From Dickeya dianthicola NCPPB 453 (GTDB lineage Bacteria > Pseudomonadota > Gammaproteobacteria > Enterobacterales > Enterobacteriaceae), in NCBI RefSeq assembly GCF_000365305.1, contig NZ_CM001841.1, positions 2,025,357 to 2,089,356 on the forward strand: a stretch of 64,000 bases of DNA. The letters run 5' to 3'. The stretch's first letter is position 1, and each line of letters opens with the position of its first letter. Positions 26,538-38,519 of the stretch are shown piece after piece. Below the pieces are notes generated by a model that did not search any database, was not told the DNA's origin, and was given only the letters and a program-made list of their open reading frames with translations. The position numbers and the translations under genes are program-made.

Positions 26538-27302
26538 ATGCCAATGCTGGAGGTCTGCTGTTATAGCCTGGATTGCGCACTGACGGCGCAGCAGGCGGGG
26601 GCGGATCGGGTAGAACTCTGCGCCGCGCAACGTGAGGGCGGCCTGACGCCGGGGTATGGCGTATTGCGGCTGGCGCGGGAAACGCTTGCCATCCCGGTGC
26701 ATCCGATGGTGCGGCCGCGTGGCGGCGATTTTTGTTACAGTCATCAGGAATTTACAGCGATGCTGTATGACATCGACCAGATCCGGGCGATGGGGTTTCC
26801 GGGGTTGGTGGTGGGGATTCTGGATGAGGAAGGGCATATTGATTTGACGCGCATGAAGCAGGTGATGGCGCGGTGCGAAGGGATGGCGGTGACGTTCCAT
26901 CGTGCGTTCGACATGTGCCTGAACCCGCGTCTGGCGTTGAATCAACTGGCGGATTTGGGCATCGCCCGCGTTCTGACTTCCGGCCAACAGCAAAGCGCCG
27001 AAAATGGGTTAACGCTATTACGGGAACTTAATGCGGCCAACTGTGGTCCTATTATTATGGCAGGAGCGGGCGTGCGTTTGACCAACCTGCACAAATTCCG
27101 CGCCTGTGGTATTCAGGAATTGCACACTTCGGCAGGCCAATGGTTGCCATCGCCGATGCGTTATCGCAAATTGGGTGTCACGCTCTGTTCCGAAACTGAA
27201 ATGGATGAATTCCGACACTACTGTGTTGATGGTGATGTTGTAGCGGCCATGAAAAACGCCTTGAGCCTGGAACCGGCTCCCTCTGCGACATCCGCCTCCT
27301 AG
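26538..27302 (+). CDS. cutC: CutC family protein (copper homeostasis)
   Basis: A 254-residue TIM-barrel protein of the CutC family, historically linked to copper tolerance, with uncertain biochemical role. Diagnostic segments are [25 protein letters not shown] at the N-terminus, [20 protein letters not shown] and [12 protein letters not shown]. The ATG at 26538 is chosen over upstream in-frame starts because AAGGGAGGAGAG lies directly before it and the conserved MLEVC start follows. It sits beside yecM as in E. coli. Confidence 0.95.
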   Translation: MPMLEVCCYSLDCALTAQQAGADRVELCAAQREGGLTPGYGVLRLARETLAIPVHPMVRPRGGDFCYSHQEFTAMLYDIDQIRAMGFPGLVVGILDEEGHIDLTRMKQVMARCEGMAVTFHRAFDMCLNPRLALNQLADLGIARVLTSGQQQSAENGLTLLRELNAANCGPIIMAGAGVRLTNLHKFRACGIQELHTSAGQWLPSPMRYRKLGVTLCSETEMDEFRHYCVDGDVVAAMKNALSLEPAPSATSAS

Positions 27303-27328
27303 ACCGTGCCTGGGGTGTTGGCACGGTC
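27302..27328 (+). other. Hairpin overlapping the cutC stop
   Basis: Perfect inverted repeat GACCGTGCC (27302-27310) and GGCACGGTC (27320-27328). No U-tract follows, so it may be an mRNA 3' stabilising or Rho-independent-like structure acting with the terminator 65 bases downstream. Confidence 0.45.
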
Positions 27329-27392
27329 TGGCATCCGCCCGAAGCCCTTTGCCGCGCAGCATTCCCTTGATAGGTCTGCTTGCGAGTACCAG

Positions 27393-27422
27393 GCCCCGAC
27401 ACATTTTGTCGGGGCTTTTTTT
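27393..27422 (+). terminator. Rho-independent terminator downstream of cutC
   Basis: A 9-bp GC-rich stem GCCCCGACA/TGTCGGGGC (27393-27401, 27407-27415) with a five-base loop, followed by a run of Ts. It separates cutC from the small gene at 27628; the rest of 27303-27627 shows no gene. Confidence 0.9.
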
Positions 27423-27627
27423 CTGCCGTTAATTTCTGCCGCTAATTAATGATGTATCGACCGACAGTTTTATCATCCGCACGTCGCGGTTACTGTACGT
27501 CGTGGTGATTACCGAACTGAATGTGATCACGCCCAGAAAATGTGCTGAATTGTTATGTGGTTATCTTTTATCACTCTGAACCGGTGGTATGCTGACTGTT
27601 ATCCCACTAGCCAAAAGGAATCCTGTT

Positions 27628-27885
27628 ATGCGTGGAATCGTTGTGCATCATGAGCATCGCATTGGTTTCATCGTTATCCGCGATCCGGAAGACGGGTTTA
27701 TCGTCGCGAAGTTGCTGGACATTTATGAAGTGGAAAGGGGCGATGCGATAACCGGCGATTGCCAGACCGTCGGCAAGACGACGCTGTTTAATGAAACCAG
27801 CAGTCAGGATATTCACGTCGAGATCCAGAATACCGATATGACCGAGGATGCGGCCATCAATCTGATCGTTAAACATCGGAACTGA
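27628..27885 (+). CDS. Hypothetical protein, 85 aa
   Basis: Begins MRGIVVHHEHRIGFIVIRD with AAAAGGA upstream, and ends in an acidic-to-basic tail (DAAINLIVKHRN). The alternating hydrophobic strands (GIVVHH, IGFIVIR, GFIVAKLLDIYEV) suggest a small beta-barrel like an OB or cold-shock-type fold, but no family motif is certain. It stands alone after a terminator and converges on cmoB; a GC-rich inverted repeat (27908-27915, 27951-27958) lies between them. Confidence 0.65.
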   Translation: MRGIVVHHEHRIGFIVIRDPEDGFIVAKLLDIYEVERGDAITGDCQTVGKTTLFNETSSQDIHVEIQNTDMTEDAAINLIVKHRN

Positions 27886-27983
27886 GGGGCCGTATTACGG
27901 ATAATTGGGGCGGCGGCGGGCGTCGGTTTGAAAGAGTGACGAATGCGCCGCGCCGCCCTGGTGTGGCGATTAGCCGTGCCCAG

Positions 27984-29734
<1,751 letters not shown>

Positions 29735-29817
29735 CTAGCAGAAAGATGGGGTAAAGATGTACGAGAGAAAGACGGTAAGGCGCACTCAGCAGGCCTTACC
29801 GTGGATACCAGACGGGA

Positions 29818-30213
29818 TTAACGCAGGGTAAATACCAGATCCCAGGGCAGGTAGTAGAGGTTGAACAGAATCATCAGCAGCAATGAAACATAGGTAGCAG
29901 ACATGCCGGAGCGCCGCCAGTTCAGCTCGCGGTGCTGCAGGCCGTAGTAGTGGCACAAACGACCGATCAACAACATGCCGCCACACAAATGAACCATCGC
30001 GTTCATCGCCCCATTCATCTCCATCAGCACCAACAAGAGGCCGCCGATAGGGATGTACTCCACTGCGTTGCCGTGAACGCGAATGGCGGTTTGCAACTCG
30101 TAAAAACCGCCGTCGCCATAGGCCACCCGGTACTGCATTCGCAGTTTCATCACATCAATCGACAATTTGACTAACAACAATGCGCTGAGCACCACATAAA
30201 GCGCGCTTACCAT
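29818..30213 (-). CDS. yecN: MAPEG family inner-membrane protein YecN
   Basis: A 131-residue protein with four hydrophobic helices (about 2-20, 52-70, 75-92, 108-126) and the MAPEG signature RVHGNAVEYIPIGGLLLVLMEMNG. The family includes membrane glutathione transferases; YecN itself has no proven reaction. Adjacent to cmoAB, as in E. coli. Confidence 0.92.
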   Translation of the reverse strand: MVSALYVVLSALLLVKLSIDVMKLRMQYRVAYGDGGFYELQTAIRVHGNAVEYIPIGGLLLVLMEMNGAMNAMVHLCGGMLLIGRLCHYYGLQHRELNWRRSGMSATYVSLLLMILFNLYYLPWDLVFTLR

Positions 30214-30382
30214 TTTTTACTCCATTGCCTGACCAGAAGCGGCAGACGCTATCATAACGTGTCTGTCGCCTACATAACATGAAGATATTGTAGGTGAAAT
30301 TGGCGGATATCAAACGCTATTAATAAGAAACTGTGATAGCAGCCGCCGGTGATTTTTGCCCGGTACTTTTCAGCATGAGGCC

Positions 30383-31195
30383 CTAAAACAGCGACGACTG
30401 CTGCGGCCAGCCCGGGCAAGGCGGCAGTCCGGAAATCACCGCGCTCAGATGCGGCCATAGCCGTTGCGCCAGTTCCGGCGCGCTGGCCGTACCGGCCGTA
30501 TGAATAAACAGATAGGGGGAATGCGCTTGCCACTCCGCCAGTTTGGCAATCCAGGGCGTGAACCAGCGCAGGTTATCGTCCGGATCTTCGTTGCCGATAA
30601 ACCGGATCAGCGGTTCTTCGGCGGTGCGCACCACATGCAGCGGTATTTTCGGCTTTTTGCGCTGGGCGACGCGCAGCGCTTCGCTGGTAGGAGCGGCATG
30701 ATGCACCGGCCGGCTATCCATGATCACCCGGTTTAGCTCACGCTGATGCAACCCCTGATTGAGCCGGCGCTCGTCATCGCCCTTGGCGAAAAACAGCGGG
30801 TGGCGCACTTCTACGCCGTAACAGAATCCTGTCGGCAATGTATCCAGAAATTGCCACAGTATGTCCGTGTGGTCTGGCCCAAACGCAGAGGGCAACTGCA
30901 GCCACAACTGACCGAGCCGGTGCTGGATAGGCTCCAGACAACGAAAGAACTCCGCCACCGGCTGCTGGCAATGGCGCAAACCGGCCTGATGGCTGATGAC
31001 GGAGGGAAATTTGAAGCAGAAACGGAAATCGTCATGGGTCATATCCCGCCAGCGCAACACGGATTCTGCCGACGGCAGCGCATAAAAGGTGGTGTTTCCC
31101 TCCACGCAGTTGAAGTAGCGGGCATAATCCGCCAAATCGCGCAGACCCAGCCGGTTCCAGCCGGGGTGCTGCCACTGCGGTAAACCGATATACAT
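30383..31195 (-). CDS. yecE: DUF72 family protein YecE
   Basis: A 270-residue TIM-barrel DUF72 protein. The start MYIGLPQWQHPGW is chosen because it matches the family N-terminus; upstream in-frame methionines at 31282 and 31324 would add unrelated sequence. Conserved blocks: YFNCVEGNTTFYALPS, DFRFCFKFP, LPSAFGPDH, CYGVEVRHPLFF and RFIGNEDPDDNLRW. Its function is unknown. It is divergent from aspS, as in E. coli. Confidence 0.93.
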   Translation of the reverse strand: MYIGLPQWQHPGWNRLGLRDLADYARYFNCVEGNTTFYALPSAESVLRWRDMTHDDFRFCFKFPSVISHQAGLRHCQQPVAEFFRCLEPIQHRLGQLWLQLPSAFGPDHTDILWQFLDTLPTGFCYGVEVRHPLFFAKGDDERRLNQGLHQRELNRVIMDSRPVHHAAPTSEALRVAQRKKPKIPLHVVRTAEEPLIRFIGNEDPDDNLRWFTPWIAKLAEWQAHSPYLFIHTAGTASAPELAQRLWPHLSAVISGLPPCPGWPQQSSLF

Positions 31196-31373
31196 AAATC
31201 CGTGTCCCGATAGGTTTCTCTGCGAGAGATGGTCCTGAAACAGCAGGCCGCCATGATAGCTGATGTAACAGAGTTTTAGCATAATACCCCGCAATTGTGT
31301 AACCGACAGGCAAAAGCACGGCAAAAAGCAAAAAAGAGTATGCGGGGCGGCCCGCAGACCGCTACCATCGTAC

Positions 31374-31402
31374 TTATCGTTGTGGGGAAATTCCTTTATA
31401 AT
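31374..31402 (+). promoter_or_regulatory. Likely aspS promoter
   Basis: A perfect TATAAT at 31397-31402 with TTATCG at 31374-31379, 17 bases apart. The -35 is weak. It lies about 120 bases before the aspS ATG. Confidence 0.55.
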
Positions 31403-31523
31403 GCTCCCCTTTTTTCATTGGACTGTAATCCAGAAAAACCATGCCGACCGGTTCGCAGACCCCGTGTCGCCGCCAACTGGCGAGTGAAACAGGGCACCGG
31501 CGGTGGTGTAAAAGGACATCGTA

Positions 31524-33314
31524 ATGCGTACTGAATATTGCGGGCTGTTGAATTCGTCCCATGTGGGCCAGGAAGTGACGTTGTGCGGCTGGGTCAATCG
31601 CCGCCGCGATCTGGGTGGGCTGATTTTTATTGATATGCGTGACCGCGAAGGTCTGGTGCAGGTGTTCTTCGACCCGGACCGTCAGGATGCCTTCACGTTG
31701 GCTTCTGAACTGCGCAACGAATTCTGCATCCAACTGACCGGCGTGGTGCGTGCTCGCCCGGACAATCAGGTCAACAACGAGATGGCGACCGGCGAAGTGG
31801 AAGTGCTGGCGACCGGGCTGACTATCATCAACCGGGCCGAGCCGCTGCCGCTGGATGCCAACCAAATCAACAGCGAAGAAGCGCGCCTGAAGTACCGTTA
31901 CCTTGACCTGCGCCGTCCGGAGATGGCTCAGCGCCTGAAAACCCGCGCCCGCATCACCAGTTTTGTGCGCCGTTTCATGGACAGCCACGGCTTCCTTGAT
32001 ATCGAAACCCCGATGCTGACCAAAGCCACGCCGGAAGGCGCCCGCGACTACCTGGTGCCGAGCCGTGTACACAAAGGTAAATTTTACGCGCTGCCGCAGT
32101 CGCCGCAGTTGTTCAAGCAGTTGCTGATGATGTCCGGTTTTGACCGCTACTACCAGATAGTCAAATGCTTCCGCGATGAAGACCTGCGTGCCGACCGTCA
32201 GCCGGAATTTACCCAGATAGACGTGGAAACCTCCTTCATGACCGCGCCGCAGGTGCGTGAAGTGATGGAAAAACTGGTGCGCGAGCTGTGGTTGGAAATC
32301 CACGGCGTGGATCTGGGCGACTTCCCGATCATGACTTTTGCTGAAGCCATGCGCCGTTTCGGCTCCGACAAACCGGACCTGCGCAACCCGCTGGAACTGG
32401 TGGACGTGTCCGACCTGCTCAAGGACGTGGATTTCAAGGTCTTCTCCGGCCCGGCCAACGATCCGAAAGGCCGCGTCGCCGCCATTCGCGTACCGGGCGG
32501 CGCACAACTGAGCCGCAAACAGATCGACGAATACGCCAAATTTATCGAAATCTACGGCGCCAAAGGGCTGGCTTACATCAAGGTTAACGAAAAGGCTAAC
32601 GGTCTGGACGGTATCCAGAGCCCGGTCGCCAAGTTCCTGAACGACGGTGTTCTGGCGGCATTGCTGGAGCGTACCGCGGCGGAAGACGGCGACATCCTGT
32701 TCTTCGGCGCCGACAGCGCCAAAGTAGTGACGGACGCGCTGGGCGCGCTGCGCCTGAAACTGGGCCGCGACTTGAAAATTACCAATGTGGACAGCTGGCA
32801 GCCGCTGTGGGTCATCGATTTCCCGATGTTCGAAGATGACGGCGAAGGCGGTCTGGCCGCGATGCACCACCCGTTCACCGCGCCGCGTGATATGTCGCCG
32901 ACGGAGCTGGAAGCCAACCCGACGGCGGCTATCGCCAACGCTTACGACATGGTGCTGAACGGCTACGAAGTCGGCGGCGGTTCGGTGCGTATCCACCGTG
33001 GTGATATGCAACAGACGGTATTCCGTATTCTCGGTATTGACGAGCGGCAGCAGCGTGAAAAATTCGGCTTCCTGCTGGACGCCCTGAAATTCGGTACCCC
33101 GCCGCACGCCGGCCTGGCTTTCGGCCTTGACCGTCTGGTGATGCTGCTGACCGGCACCGACAATATCCGCGACGTGATCGCGTTCCCGAAAACCACCGCT
33201 GCCGCCTGCCTGATGACCGAAGCGCCGAGCTTCGCCAACCCGTCGGCATTGGATGAGCTTTCCATTGCGGTGGTGGGTAAGGGCAAAGCCGCGCAGGATG
33301 CAGAGAATCAGTAA
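31524..33314 (+). CDS. aspS: Aspartate--tRNA ligase
   Basis: A 596-residue class IIb synthetase of the bacterial type, charging tRNA-Asp. Order: N-terminal OB anticodon-binding domain (1-105, [22 protein letters not shown]), catalytic core with motif 2 ([22 protein letters not shown]), the bacterial GAD insertion (about 290-420), and motif 3 ([15 protein letters not shown]). ATG at 31524 gives the standard MRTEYCG start. It is followed after 1 base by nudB. Confidence 0.98.
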   Translation: MRTEYCGLLNSSHVGQEVTLCGWVNRRRDLGGLIFIDMRDREGLVQVFFDPDRQDAFTLASELRNEFCIQLTGVVRARPDNQVNNEMATGEVEVLATGLTIINRAEPLPLDANQINSEEARLKYRYLDLRRPEMAQRLKTRARITSFVRRFMDSHGFLDIETPMLTKATPEGARDYLVPSRVHKGKFYALPQSPQLFKQLLMMSGFDRYYQIVKCFRDEDLRADRQPEFTQIDVETSFMTAPQVREVMEKLVRELWLEIHGVDLGDFPIMTFAEAMRRFGSDKPDLRNPLELVDVSDLLKDVDFKVFSGPANDPKGRVAAIRVPGGAQLSRKQIDEYAKFIEIYGAKGLAYIKVNEKANGLDGIQSPVAKFLNDGVLAALLERTAAEDGDILFFGADSAKVVTDALGALRLKLGRDLKITNVDSWQPLWVIDFPMFEDDGEGGLAAMHHPFTAPRDMSPTELEANPTAAIANAYDMVLNGYEVGGGSVRIHRGDMQQTVFRILGIDERQQREKFGFLLDALKFGTPPHAGLAFGLDRLVMLLTGTDNIRDVIAFPKTTAAACLMTEAPSFANPSALDELSIAVVGKGKAAQDAENQ

Positions 33315-33315
33315 G

Positions 33316-33759
33316 ATGAACTATAAGCGACCCGTTTCGGTGCTGGTGGTGATTTATGCCCGGAATACCGGACGGGTGCTGATGCTTCAGCGGCGCGATG
33401 ATCCGGATTTCTGGCAGTCGGTTACCGGCAGCCTGGAAGCGGATGAAAGCGCGCGATGTGCCGCACAGCGTGAAGTGAAAGAAGAAGTTAACATCGACAT
33501 CGCTGCCGAGGCGCTGACGCTGGTTGACTGTCAACGCAGTGTGGAATTCGAGCTTTTTGCTCATTTGAGACGTCGCTATGCCCCTGGCGTCACGCATAAC
33601 CTGGAACACTGGTTCTGCCTGGCGTTGCCTGATGAACGCCCGGTGGAGATCAGTGAACATCTGGCTTACCAGTGGCTGGGTGCGCCCGAAGCGGCGCGGT
33701 TGACCAAATCCTGGAGCAACCGGCAGGCGATTGAAGAATTTGTTATTTGTCCAGCCTGA
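33316..33759 (+). CDS. nudB: Dihydroneopterin triphosphate diphosphatase
   Basis: A 147-residue Nudix hydrolase that removes pyrophosphate from dihydroneopterin triphosphate in folate synthesis. The Nudix box is seen as [20 protein letters not shown], with Val at the final conserved Gly position as in E. coli NudB. The C-terminal block [20 protein letters not shown] is characteristic. The start 1 base after the aspS stop marks translational coupling. Confidence 0.96.
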   Translation: MNYKRPVSVLVVIYARNTGRVLMLQRRDDPDFWQSVTGSLEADESARCAAQREVKEEVNIDIAAEALTLVDCQRSVEFELFAHLRRRYAPGVTHNLEHWFCLALPDERPVEISEHLAYQWLGAPEAARLTKSWSNRQAIEEFVICPA

Positions 33760-33838
33760 CCCGATAGCTTTCGCGTTGCGGCAACGCGGCAACGGTTCGA
33801 AAGATGAACGGGATAACAGGCTTTTTTCGGAGATTTTT

Positions 33839-34582
33839 ATGGCAGGTCATAGTAAGTGGGCCAACACGAAGCATCGCAAAGCAGCGCAGGACGCTAAACG
33901 TGGTAAAATTTTCACCAAGATTATCCGCGAACTGGTTACCGCGGCCCGTTTGGGCGGCGGCGATCCCGGATCCAACCCTCGCCTGCGTGCCGCCATTGAT
34001 AAAGCGCTGTCCAACAACATGACGCGCGATACCCTAAATCGGGCGATTGCGCGCGGCGTGGGCGGTGATGACGACGACAACATGGAAACCATCATTTATG
34101 AAGGTTACGGCCCTGGCGGCACCGCCGTAATGGTGGAATGCCTGAGCGACAATCGTAACCGCACCGTGTCCGAAGTCCGTCATGCCTTCACCAAATGCGG
34201 CGGCAACCTGGGAACCGACGGTTCCGTATCCTACCTGTTCACCAGAAAAGGTGTGATTTCCTATGCACCGGGTCTGGATGAAGATACGGTGATGGATGCG
34301 GCGCTGGAAGCCGGTGCGGATGACGTGGTGTCTTATGACGATGGCGCGATCGACGTGTTTACGCAGTGGGAAATCTTCGGTCAGATAAAAGACGCGCTGG
34401 ACGCAGCCGGTCTGGTGGCCGAGTCGGCCGAAGTGTCGATGATTCCGTCCACCAATGCGGACATGGATGCTGACACCGCACCGAAACTGATGCGCCTTAT
34501 TGATATGCTGGAAGACTGCGACGACGTGCAGGAGGTTTACCACAATGGTGAGATCTCCGACGAGGTAGCGGCACTGCTGTAA
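33839..34582 (+). CDS. yebC: YebC/PmpR family protein (TACO1-like)
   Basis: A 247-residue YebC-family protein, starting [20 protein letters not shown]. The family binds DNA as a regulator in some species and recent work on homologues points to ribosome-associated translation of difficult sequences. Blocks seen: [48 protein letters not shown]. Between nudB and ruvC in the conserved cluster. Confidence 0.96.
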   Translation: MAGHSKWANTKHRKAAQDAKRGKIFTKIIRELVTAARLGGGDPGSNPRLRAAIDKALSNNMTRDTLNRAIARGVGGDDDDNMETIIYEGYGPGGTAVMVECLSDNRNRTVSEVRHAFTKCGGNLGTDGSVSYLFTRKGVISYAPGLDEDTVMDAALEAGADDVVSYDDGAIDVFTQWEIFGQIKDALDAAGLVAESAEVSMIPSTNADMDADTAPKLMRLIDMLEDCDDVQEVYHNGEISDEVAALL

Positions 34583-34622
34583 TGGCAGTTTTCCTGGCTC
34601 AGCAGGCAACCGGGGGCGCGCG

Positions 34623-35144
34623 ATGAGTATTATTCTCGGCATCGACCCCGGTTCCCGCGTCACCGGTTACGGCATCGTCCGTCAGCAAGGCCGGCAGATC
34701 AGCTATCTGGGCAGCGGTTGTATCCGCACCGCGGTAGATGATCTGCCTACGCGCCTCAAGCTGATTTATGCCGGCGTCAGTGAAATTATCACCCAGTTTC
34801 AACCCGACTATTTCGCCATCGAGCAGGTTTTTATGGCTCGCAATGCGGACTCGGCGTTGAAGCTGGGGCAGGCGCGCGGCGCGGCGATAGTCGCGGCGGT
34901 GAACCAGTCGTTGCCGGTGTTTGAATACGCCGCGCGGCAGGTGAAGCAAACGGTGGTCGGCACCGGTGCGGCAGAAAAAAGCCAGGTGCAACACATGGTG
35001 AAAACGCTGCTCAAACTGCCCGCCAGCCCGCAGGCCGATGCCGCCGACGCACTGGCTATTGCCATTACGCACTGTCATTTCAGCCAGAATTTATCGCGTA
35101 TCAGCCATGACAAACTGACGCTGGCGCGCGGGCGTATTCGCTGA
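34623..35144 (+). CDS. ruvC: Holliday junction resolvase RuvC
   Basis: A 173-residue endonuclease cutting Holliday junctions together with RuvAB. Catalytic acidic residues are D7 in [15 protein letters not shown]66-67 region in [10 protein letters not shown], and the [14 protein letters not shown] pair near 138-141. Forty bases separate it from yebC. In E. coli ruvA follows closely; here a NiCoT permease gene intervenes. Confidence 0.97.
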   Translation: MSIILGIDPGSRVTGYGIVRQQGRQISYLGSGCIRTAVDDLPTRLKLIYAGVSEIITQFQPDYFAIEQVFMARNADSALKLGQARGAAIVAAVNQSLPVFEYAARQVKQTVVGTGAAEKSQVQHMVKTLLKLPASPQADAADALAIAITHCHFSQNLSRISHDKLTLARGRIR

Positions 35145-35184
35145 CTGACGTGACATTCGTTGAATGCGTTGATTGTTCAATTCC

Positions 35185-35228
35185 GGGCGGCGGCCTGACT
35201 AAAACCCGGTTTTGTCAGGCCGCCGCCC
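35185..35228. terminator. Strong hairpin after ruvC
   Basis: A perfect 15-bp stem GGGCGGCGGCCTGAC (35185-35199) and its complement (35214-35228), extended inwards by AAAAC/GTTTT across a 1-base bulge. No U-tract directly follows. The rest of 35145-35437 holds the likely promoter of the NiCoT gene and no other gene. Confidence 0.6.
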
Positions 35229-35437
35229 GATTCATCCTCTCGCTTTTCCCGATCGACGTCTCTTCCGATGCGTCTCGCTTGTCGGTGCGTACTCGTTTGC
35301 CAGTGAGTACTCTGTTGTCATAACCACTTCCTGTATTGATCTGGGATAACGCGGCGTCGTATGAACAATTTATAAAATCTCACACTCGCAATTTACCCGA
35401 CGGCGCTAACCCGCCGGACTGATACAGAGGTATTGGC

Positions 35438-36469
35438 ATGTTGTCGCTCTTGTTCAGGAATAATCCTCGCGCCGTGGCGATAGTGAGCTGTCTGGTGGTG
35501 GTTAACGTACTGGTGTGGCTGCTGGCATGGGGAATCTTTCATGACCATGCCGCGCTGATGGCCACCAGCCTACTGGCCTGGTGTTACGGCCTGCGCCATG
35601 CGGTGGATGCGGATCATATCGCCGCTATCGACAACGTCACCCGCAAAATGATGCAGGAAGGGAAGACGCCGTTGGGGGTGGGCGCCTGGTTTTCGCTGGG
35701 ACACTCTTCCATTGTGATTCTGGCCTCGCTGGCGCTGGCCGCGACGGCCGCTGCATTACAGGATGATATGGCCTGGTTTCATGACGTCGGCGGTGTTATC
35801 GGCACATCGGTTTCCGCCGGATTTCTGTTGCTGATGGCTCTGGTGAATCTGGTCATTCTGCGCGGCGTCTGGAGTCGTTTTCAGCAGTTTAAACAGGGAT
35901 CGCGGGAAACGCTTAGCCAGGCCGATGGGGTGCCGGCCGCCGGTGTGATGGGATGGCTGTTTCGCACTACGTTTCGGCTGGTGAACAAAAGCTGGCACAT
36001 GTATCTGGTTGGCCTGCTGTTTGGTCTGGGGTTTGATACCGCCACCGAAATCGGCGTATTGGGCATCTCCGCTGCGGGCGCTTCGCAGGGGATGTCTATC
36101 TGGTCGATCATGATTTTTCCAGCGCTGTTTACCTGCGGTATGGCGTTGGTGGACACCCTGGATAATGTGCTGATGGTGGGGGCCTATGGTTGGGCGTTCA
36201 GCAAACCTCAGCGCAAGCTCTATTACAACCTGACCATTACCGCGACGTCGGTGGTGGTGGCGATGGCTATCGGTGGTATGGAGGCGCTCGGGCTGCTGGC
36301 GGATAAGTTGGATCTGCACACCGGATGGTGGCGCGTGGTTGACGCTTTCAACGAGCAGCTCGGCAATGCCGGGTTTTATGTCGTGGCGCTGTTTGTCGCC
36401 TGCTGGGTTATCTCATGGTGCAACTATCGCTGGAAAAATTACGATGCGCTGAATAGCCCGATAGCGTAG
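35438..36469 (+). CDS. NiCoT family nickel/cobalt permease
   Basis: A 343-residue inner-membrane permease of the HoxN/NixA type with about eight transmembrane helices. The signature HX4DH is seen as RHAVDADHIAAIDN (H54, D59, H60), followed by LGHSSIVI and LGFDTATEIGVL, which define the family and the metal path. The substrate, Ni2+ or Co2+, cannot be settled from sequence. Start ATG has GAGG upstream. It sits between ruvC and ruvA, breaking the E. coli-like ruv arrangement; no metal regulator gene is adjacent. Confidence 0.93.
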   Translation: MLSLLFRNNPRAVAIVSCLVVVNVLVWLLAWGIFHDHAALMATSLLAWCYGLRHAVDADHIAAIDNVTRKMMQEGKTPLGVGAWFSLGHSSIVILASLALAATAAALQDDMAWFHDVGGVIGTSVSAGFLLLMALVNLVILRGVWSRFQQFKQGSRETLSQADGVPAAGVMGWLFRTTFRLVNKSWHMYLVGLLFGLGFDTATEIGVLGISAAGASQGMSIWSIMIFPALFTCGMALVDTLDNVLMVGAYGWAFSKPQRKLYYNLTITATSVVVAMAIGGMEALGLLADKLDLHTGWWRVVDAFNEQLGNAGFYVVALFVACWVISWCNYRWKNYDALNSPIA

Positions 36470-36581
36470 CCGCATTGTCCGGCCGGTTTCTCCGGGCGCC
36501 GGGCGGCGGTTAGCATTGCGTCCCCGGCGTTTCGCGGTTTTCACACCGGTGCCGGAGAGGACCCACCGTGCTTTCTTATAT

Positions 36582-36597
36582 CTGGATATGCATCCAG
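36582..36597 (+). promoter_or_regulatory. LexA (SOS) box upstream of ruvA
   Basis: CTGGATATGCATCCAG, a near match to the E. coli ruvA operator and to the CTG-N10-CAG LexA pattern, 79 bases before the ruvA start. It implies SOS induction of ruvAB. Confidence 0.85.
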
Positions 36598-36675
36598 CTT
36601 TTCTGTATCCACCTCTTTTTTTGTGCTATAAGCTATACGCCACGTTAACGTCAGCCAGATTAAGGAAAACATCAC

Positions 36676-37290
36676 GTGATAGGTCGTCTCAGAGGCATCG
36701 TACTGGAAAAACAGCCGCCACTGGTCTTGATTGAAGCCAGCGGCGTCGGCTATGAAGTTCATATGCCGATGACCTGCTTTTACGAGTTGCCGGATCTCGG
36801 CCAGGAAGCGGTGATTTTTACCCATTTTGTGGTGCGTGAAGACGCGCAATTACTGTTTGGTTTCAACAATAAACAAGAGCGTTCTCTGTTCCGCGAGCTG
36901 ATCAAAGTGAATGGTGTGGGGCCGAAACTGGCGCTGGCGATTTTGTCCGGCATGTCGGCCCAGCAGTTCGTCAACGCGGTGGAACGTCAGGAAATCAACA
37001 CGCTGGTGAAATTGCCGGGCGTGGGCAAGAAAACGGCAGAACGTCTGGTCGTGGAAATGAAAGACCGTTTTAAAGGGTTGAATGGCGATCTGTTCAACGC
37101 TGCCAGCGATATTTCCTTGCCGGCGGCGGCTAATGCGGAACCGGAGGCGGATCCGCAGGCGGAAGCCGAAGCGGCGCTGGTCGCCCTCGGTTATAAACCG
37201 CAGGAGGCCGGCCGGATGGTGAGCAACGTGGCGCGGCCGGGCGCCGACTGCGAAACCCTGATCAGGGAAGCGCTGCGCGCTGCGCTGTGA
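36676..37290 (+). CDS. ruvA: Holliday junction branch-migration subunit RuvA
   Basis: A 204-residue junction-recognition protein. N-terminal OB fold ([20 protein letters not shown]), central double helix-hairpin-helix ([15 protein letters not shown] and [15 protein letters not shown]), acidic linker, then a C-terminal RuvB-binding domain ([18 protein letters not shown]). Starts with GTG at 36676 preceded by TAAGGA, which retains the exact family N-terminus. Seven bases separate it from ruvB. Confidence 0.98.
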   Translation: MIGRLRGIVLEKQPPLVLIEASGVGYEVHMPMTCFYELPDLGQEAVIFTHFVVREDAQLLFGFNNKQERSLFRELIKVNGVGPKLALAILSGMSAQQFVNAVERQEINTLVKLPGVGKKTAERLVVEMKDRFKGLNGDLFNAASDISLPAAANAEPEADPQAEAEAALVALGYKPQEAGRMVSNVARPGADCETLIREALRAAL

Positions 37291-37297
37291 GGTATGT

Positions 37298-38302
37298 ATG
37301 ATTGAAGCCGACCGTCTGATTTCACCCGGCGCCGTTGCCGACGAAGAACTGCAGGATCGCGCGATCCGGCCGAAGCTGCTGTCAGAGTACGTCGGGCAAC
37401 CGGTGGTGCGCGAGCAGATGGAAATTTTTATCGAGGCGGCCCGCAGGCGCGGCGATGCGCTCGATCACCTGCTGATTTTTGGTCCGCCGGGGTTGGGCAA
37501 AACCACGCTGGCTAATATTGTCGCCAACGAAATGGGCGTGAATCTGCGTACTACCTCCGGACCGGTGCTGGAGAAAGCGGGCGACCTGGCGGCGCTGCTC
37601 ACTAATCTTGAACCGCACGACGTGTTGTTCATCGACGAAATTCATCGACTGTCGCCAGTGGTGGAAGAAGTGCTCTACCCGGCGATGGAAGATTACCAGT
37701 TGGATATCATGATCGGCGAAGGGCCGGCGGCGCGCTCCATTAAGCTGGATTTACCGCCGTTTACTCTGATCGGGGCGACGACACGCGCCGGCTCGCTGAC
37801 CTCGCCGCTGCGCGACCGTTTCGGCATCGTGCAGCGGCTCGAATTTTACCAGGTTGCTGATTTGCAGCATATCGTACGGCGCAGCGCCCAGTGTCTGGGG
37901 CTGGATATGACGGATGACGGCGCGCTGGAAGTGGCCCGCCGTTCGCGCGGCACGCCGCGCATCGCCAACCGGCTGTTACGCCGGGTACGGGATTTCTCTG
38001 AAGTGAAATCGGACGGCGCCATCTCGGCCGTGGTAGCAGTTCAGGCATTGGATATGCTGGCGGTTGACTCCGAAGGGTTCGATTACATGGACCGTAAGTT
38101 GCTGCTGGCGGTTATCGACAAATTCATGGGCGGCCCGGTGGGGCTGGACAATTTGGCGGCGGCGATCGGCGAAGAACGCGAAACCATTGAAGATGTGCTG
38201 GAACCCTATCTGATCCAGCAGGGATTTCTGCAACGCACGCCGCGAGGCCGCATCGCTACGCAGCACGCCTACCGTCATTTCGGCCTGACCCGCGAAGAAT
38301 AA
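37298..38302 (+). CDS. ruvB: Holliday junction helicase RuvB
   Basis: A 334-residue AAA+ motor driving branch migration with RuvA. Walker [12 protein letters not shown], Walker [12 protein letters not shown], sensor 1 LIGATTRAG, arginine finger in [15 protein letters not shown], and C-terminal winged helix ending [16 protein letters not shown]. Co-transcribed with ruvA, SOS-regulated by the upstream LexA box. Confidence 0.98.
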   Translation: MIEADRLISPGAVADEELQDRAIRPKLLSEYVGQPVVREQMEIFIEAARRRGDALDHLLIFGPPGLGKTTLANIVANEMGVNLRTTSGPVLEKAGDLAALLTNLEPHDVLFIDEIHRLSPVVEEVLYPAMEDYQLDIMIGEGPAARSIKLDLPPFTLIGATTRAGSLTSPLRDRFGIVQRLEFYQVADLQHIVRRSAQCLGLDMTDDGALEVARRSRGTPRIANRLLRRVRDFSEVKSDGAISAVVAVQALDMLAVDSEGFDYMDRKLLLAVIDKFMGGPVGLDNLAAAIGEERETIEDVLEPYLIQQGFLQRTPRGRIATQHAYRHFGLTREE

Positions 38303-38451
38303 TAGAAGAGAGCAGGCCACCTTTCATCGCTATCCCTCGTTATCATCGCCAGCCTGTCGGCTGGCGATAAGCCCGGCAATGTTAAACCTGATAACATTAG
38401 ACCTGACAATGCTAAAACACATCGGCAGGTAGATAAAAGGCTTAGGTAGAT

Positions 38452-38519
38452 AAAAAACCCTGGCAGGCGGATTGGCCTCTTATTTATGAGGCCCACATAT
38501 GCCTGCGTCAGGCCGCCTG
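38452..38519 (-). terminator. Possible compound terminator of znuCB
   Basis: On the minus strand, CAGGCGG near the znuB stop pairs with CCGCCTG at 38463-38469, enclosing a hairpin GGCCTC/GAGGCC (38474-38493), and a run of six Ts follows at 38457-38452. The geometry is unusual; another inverted repeat (38345-38368, ATCGCCAGCC stem) follows ruvB on the plus side. Confidence 0.45.

Noticed and set aside
31374..33107. A 577-codon minus-strand frame opposite aspS
   Set aside because: aspS is unmistakable over the same bases and the antisense protein shows no domain.
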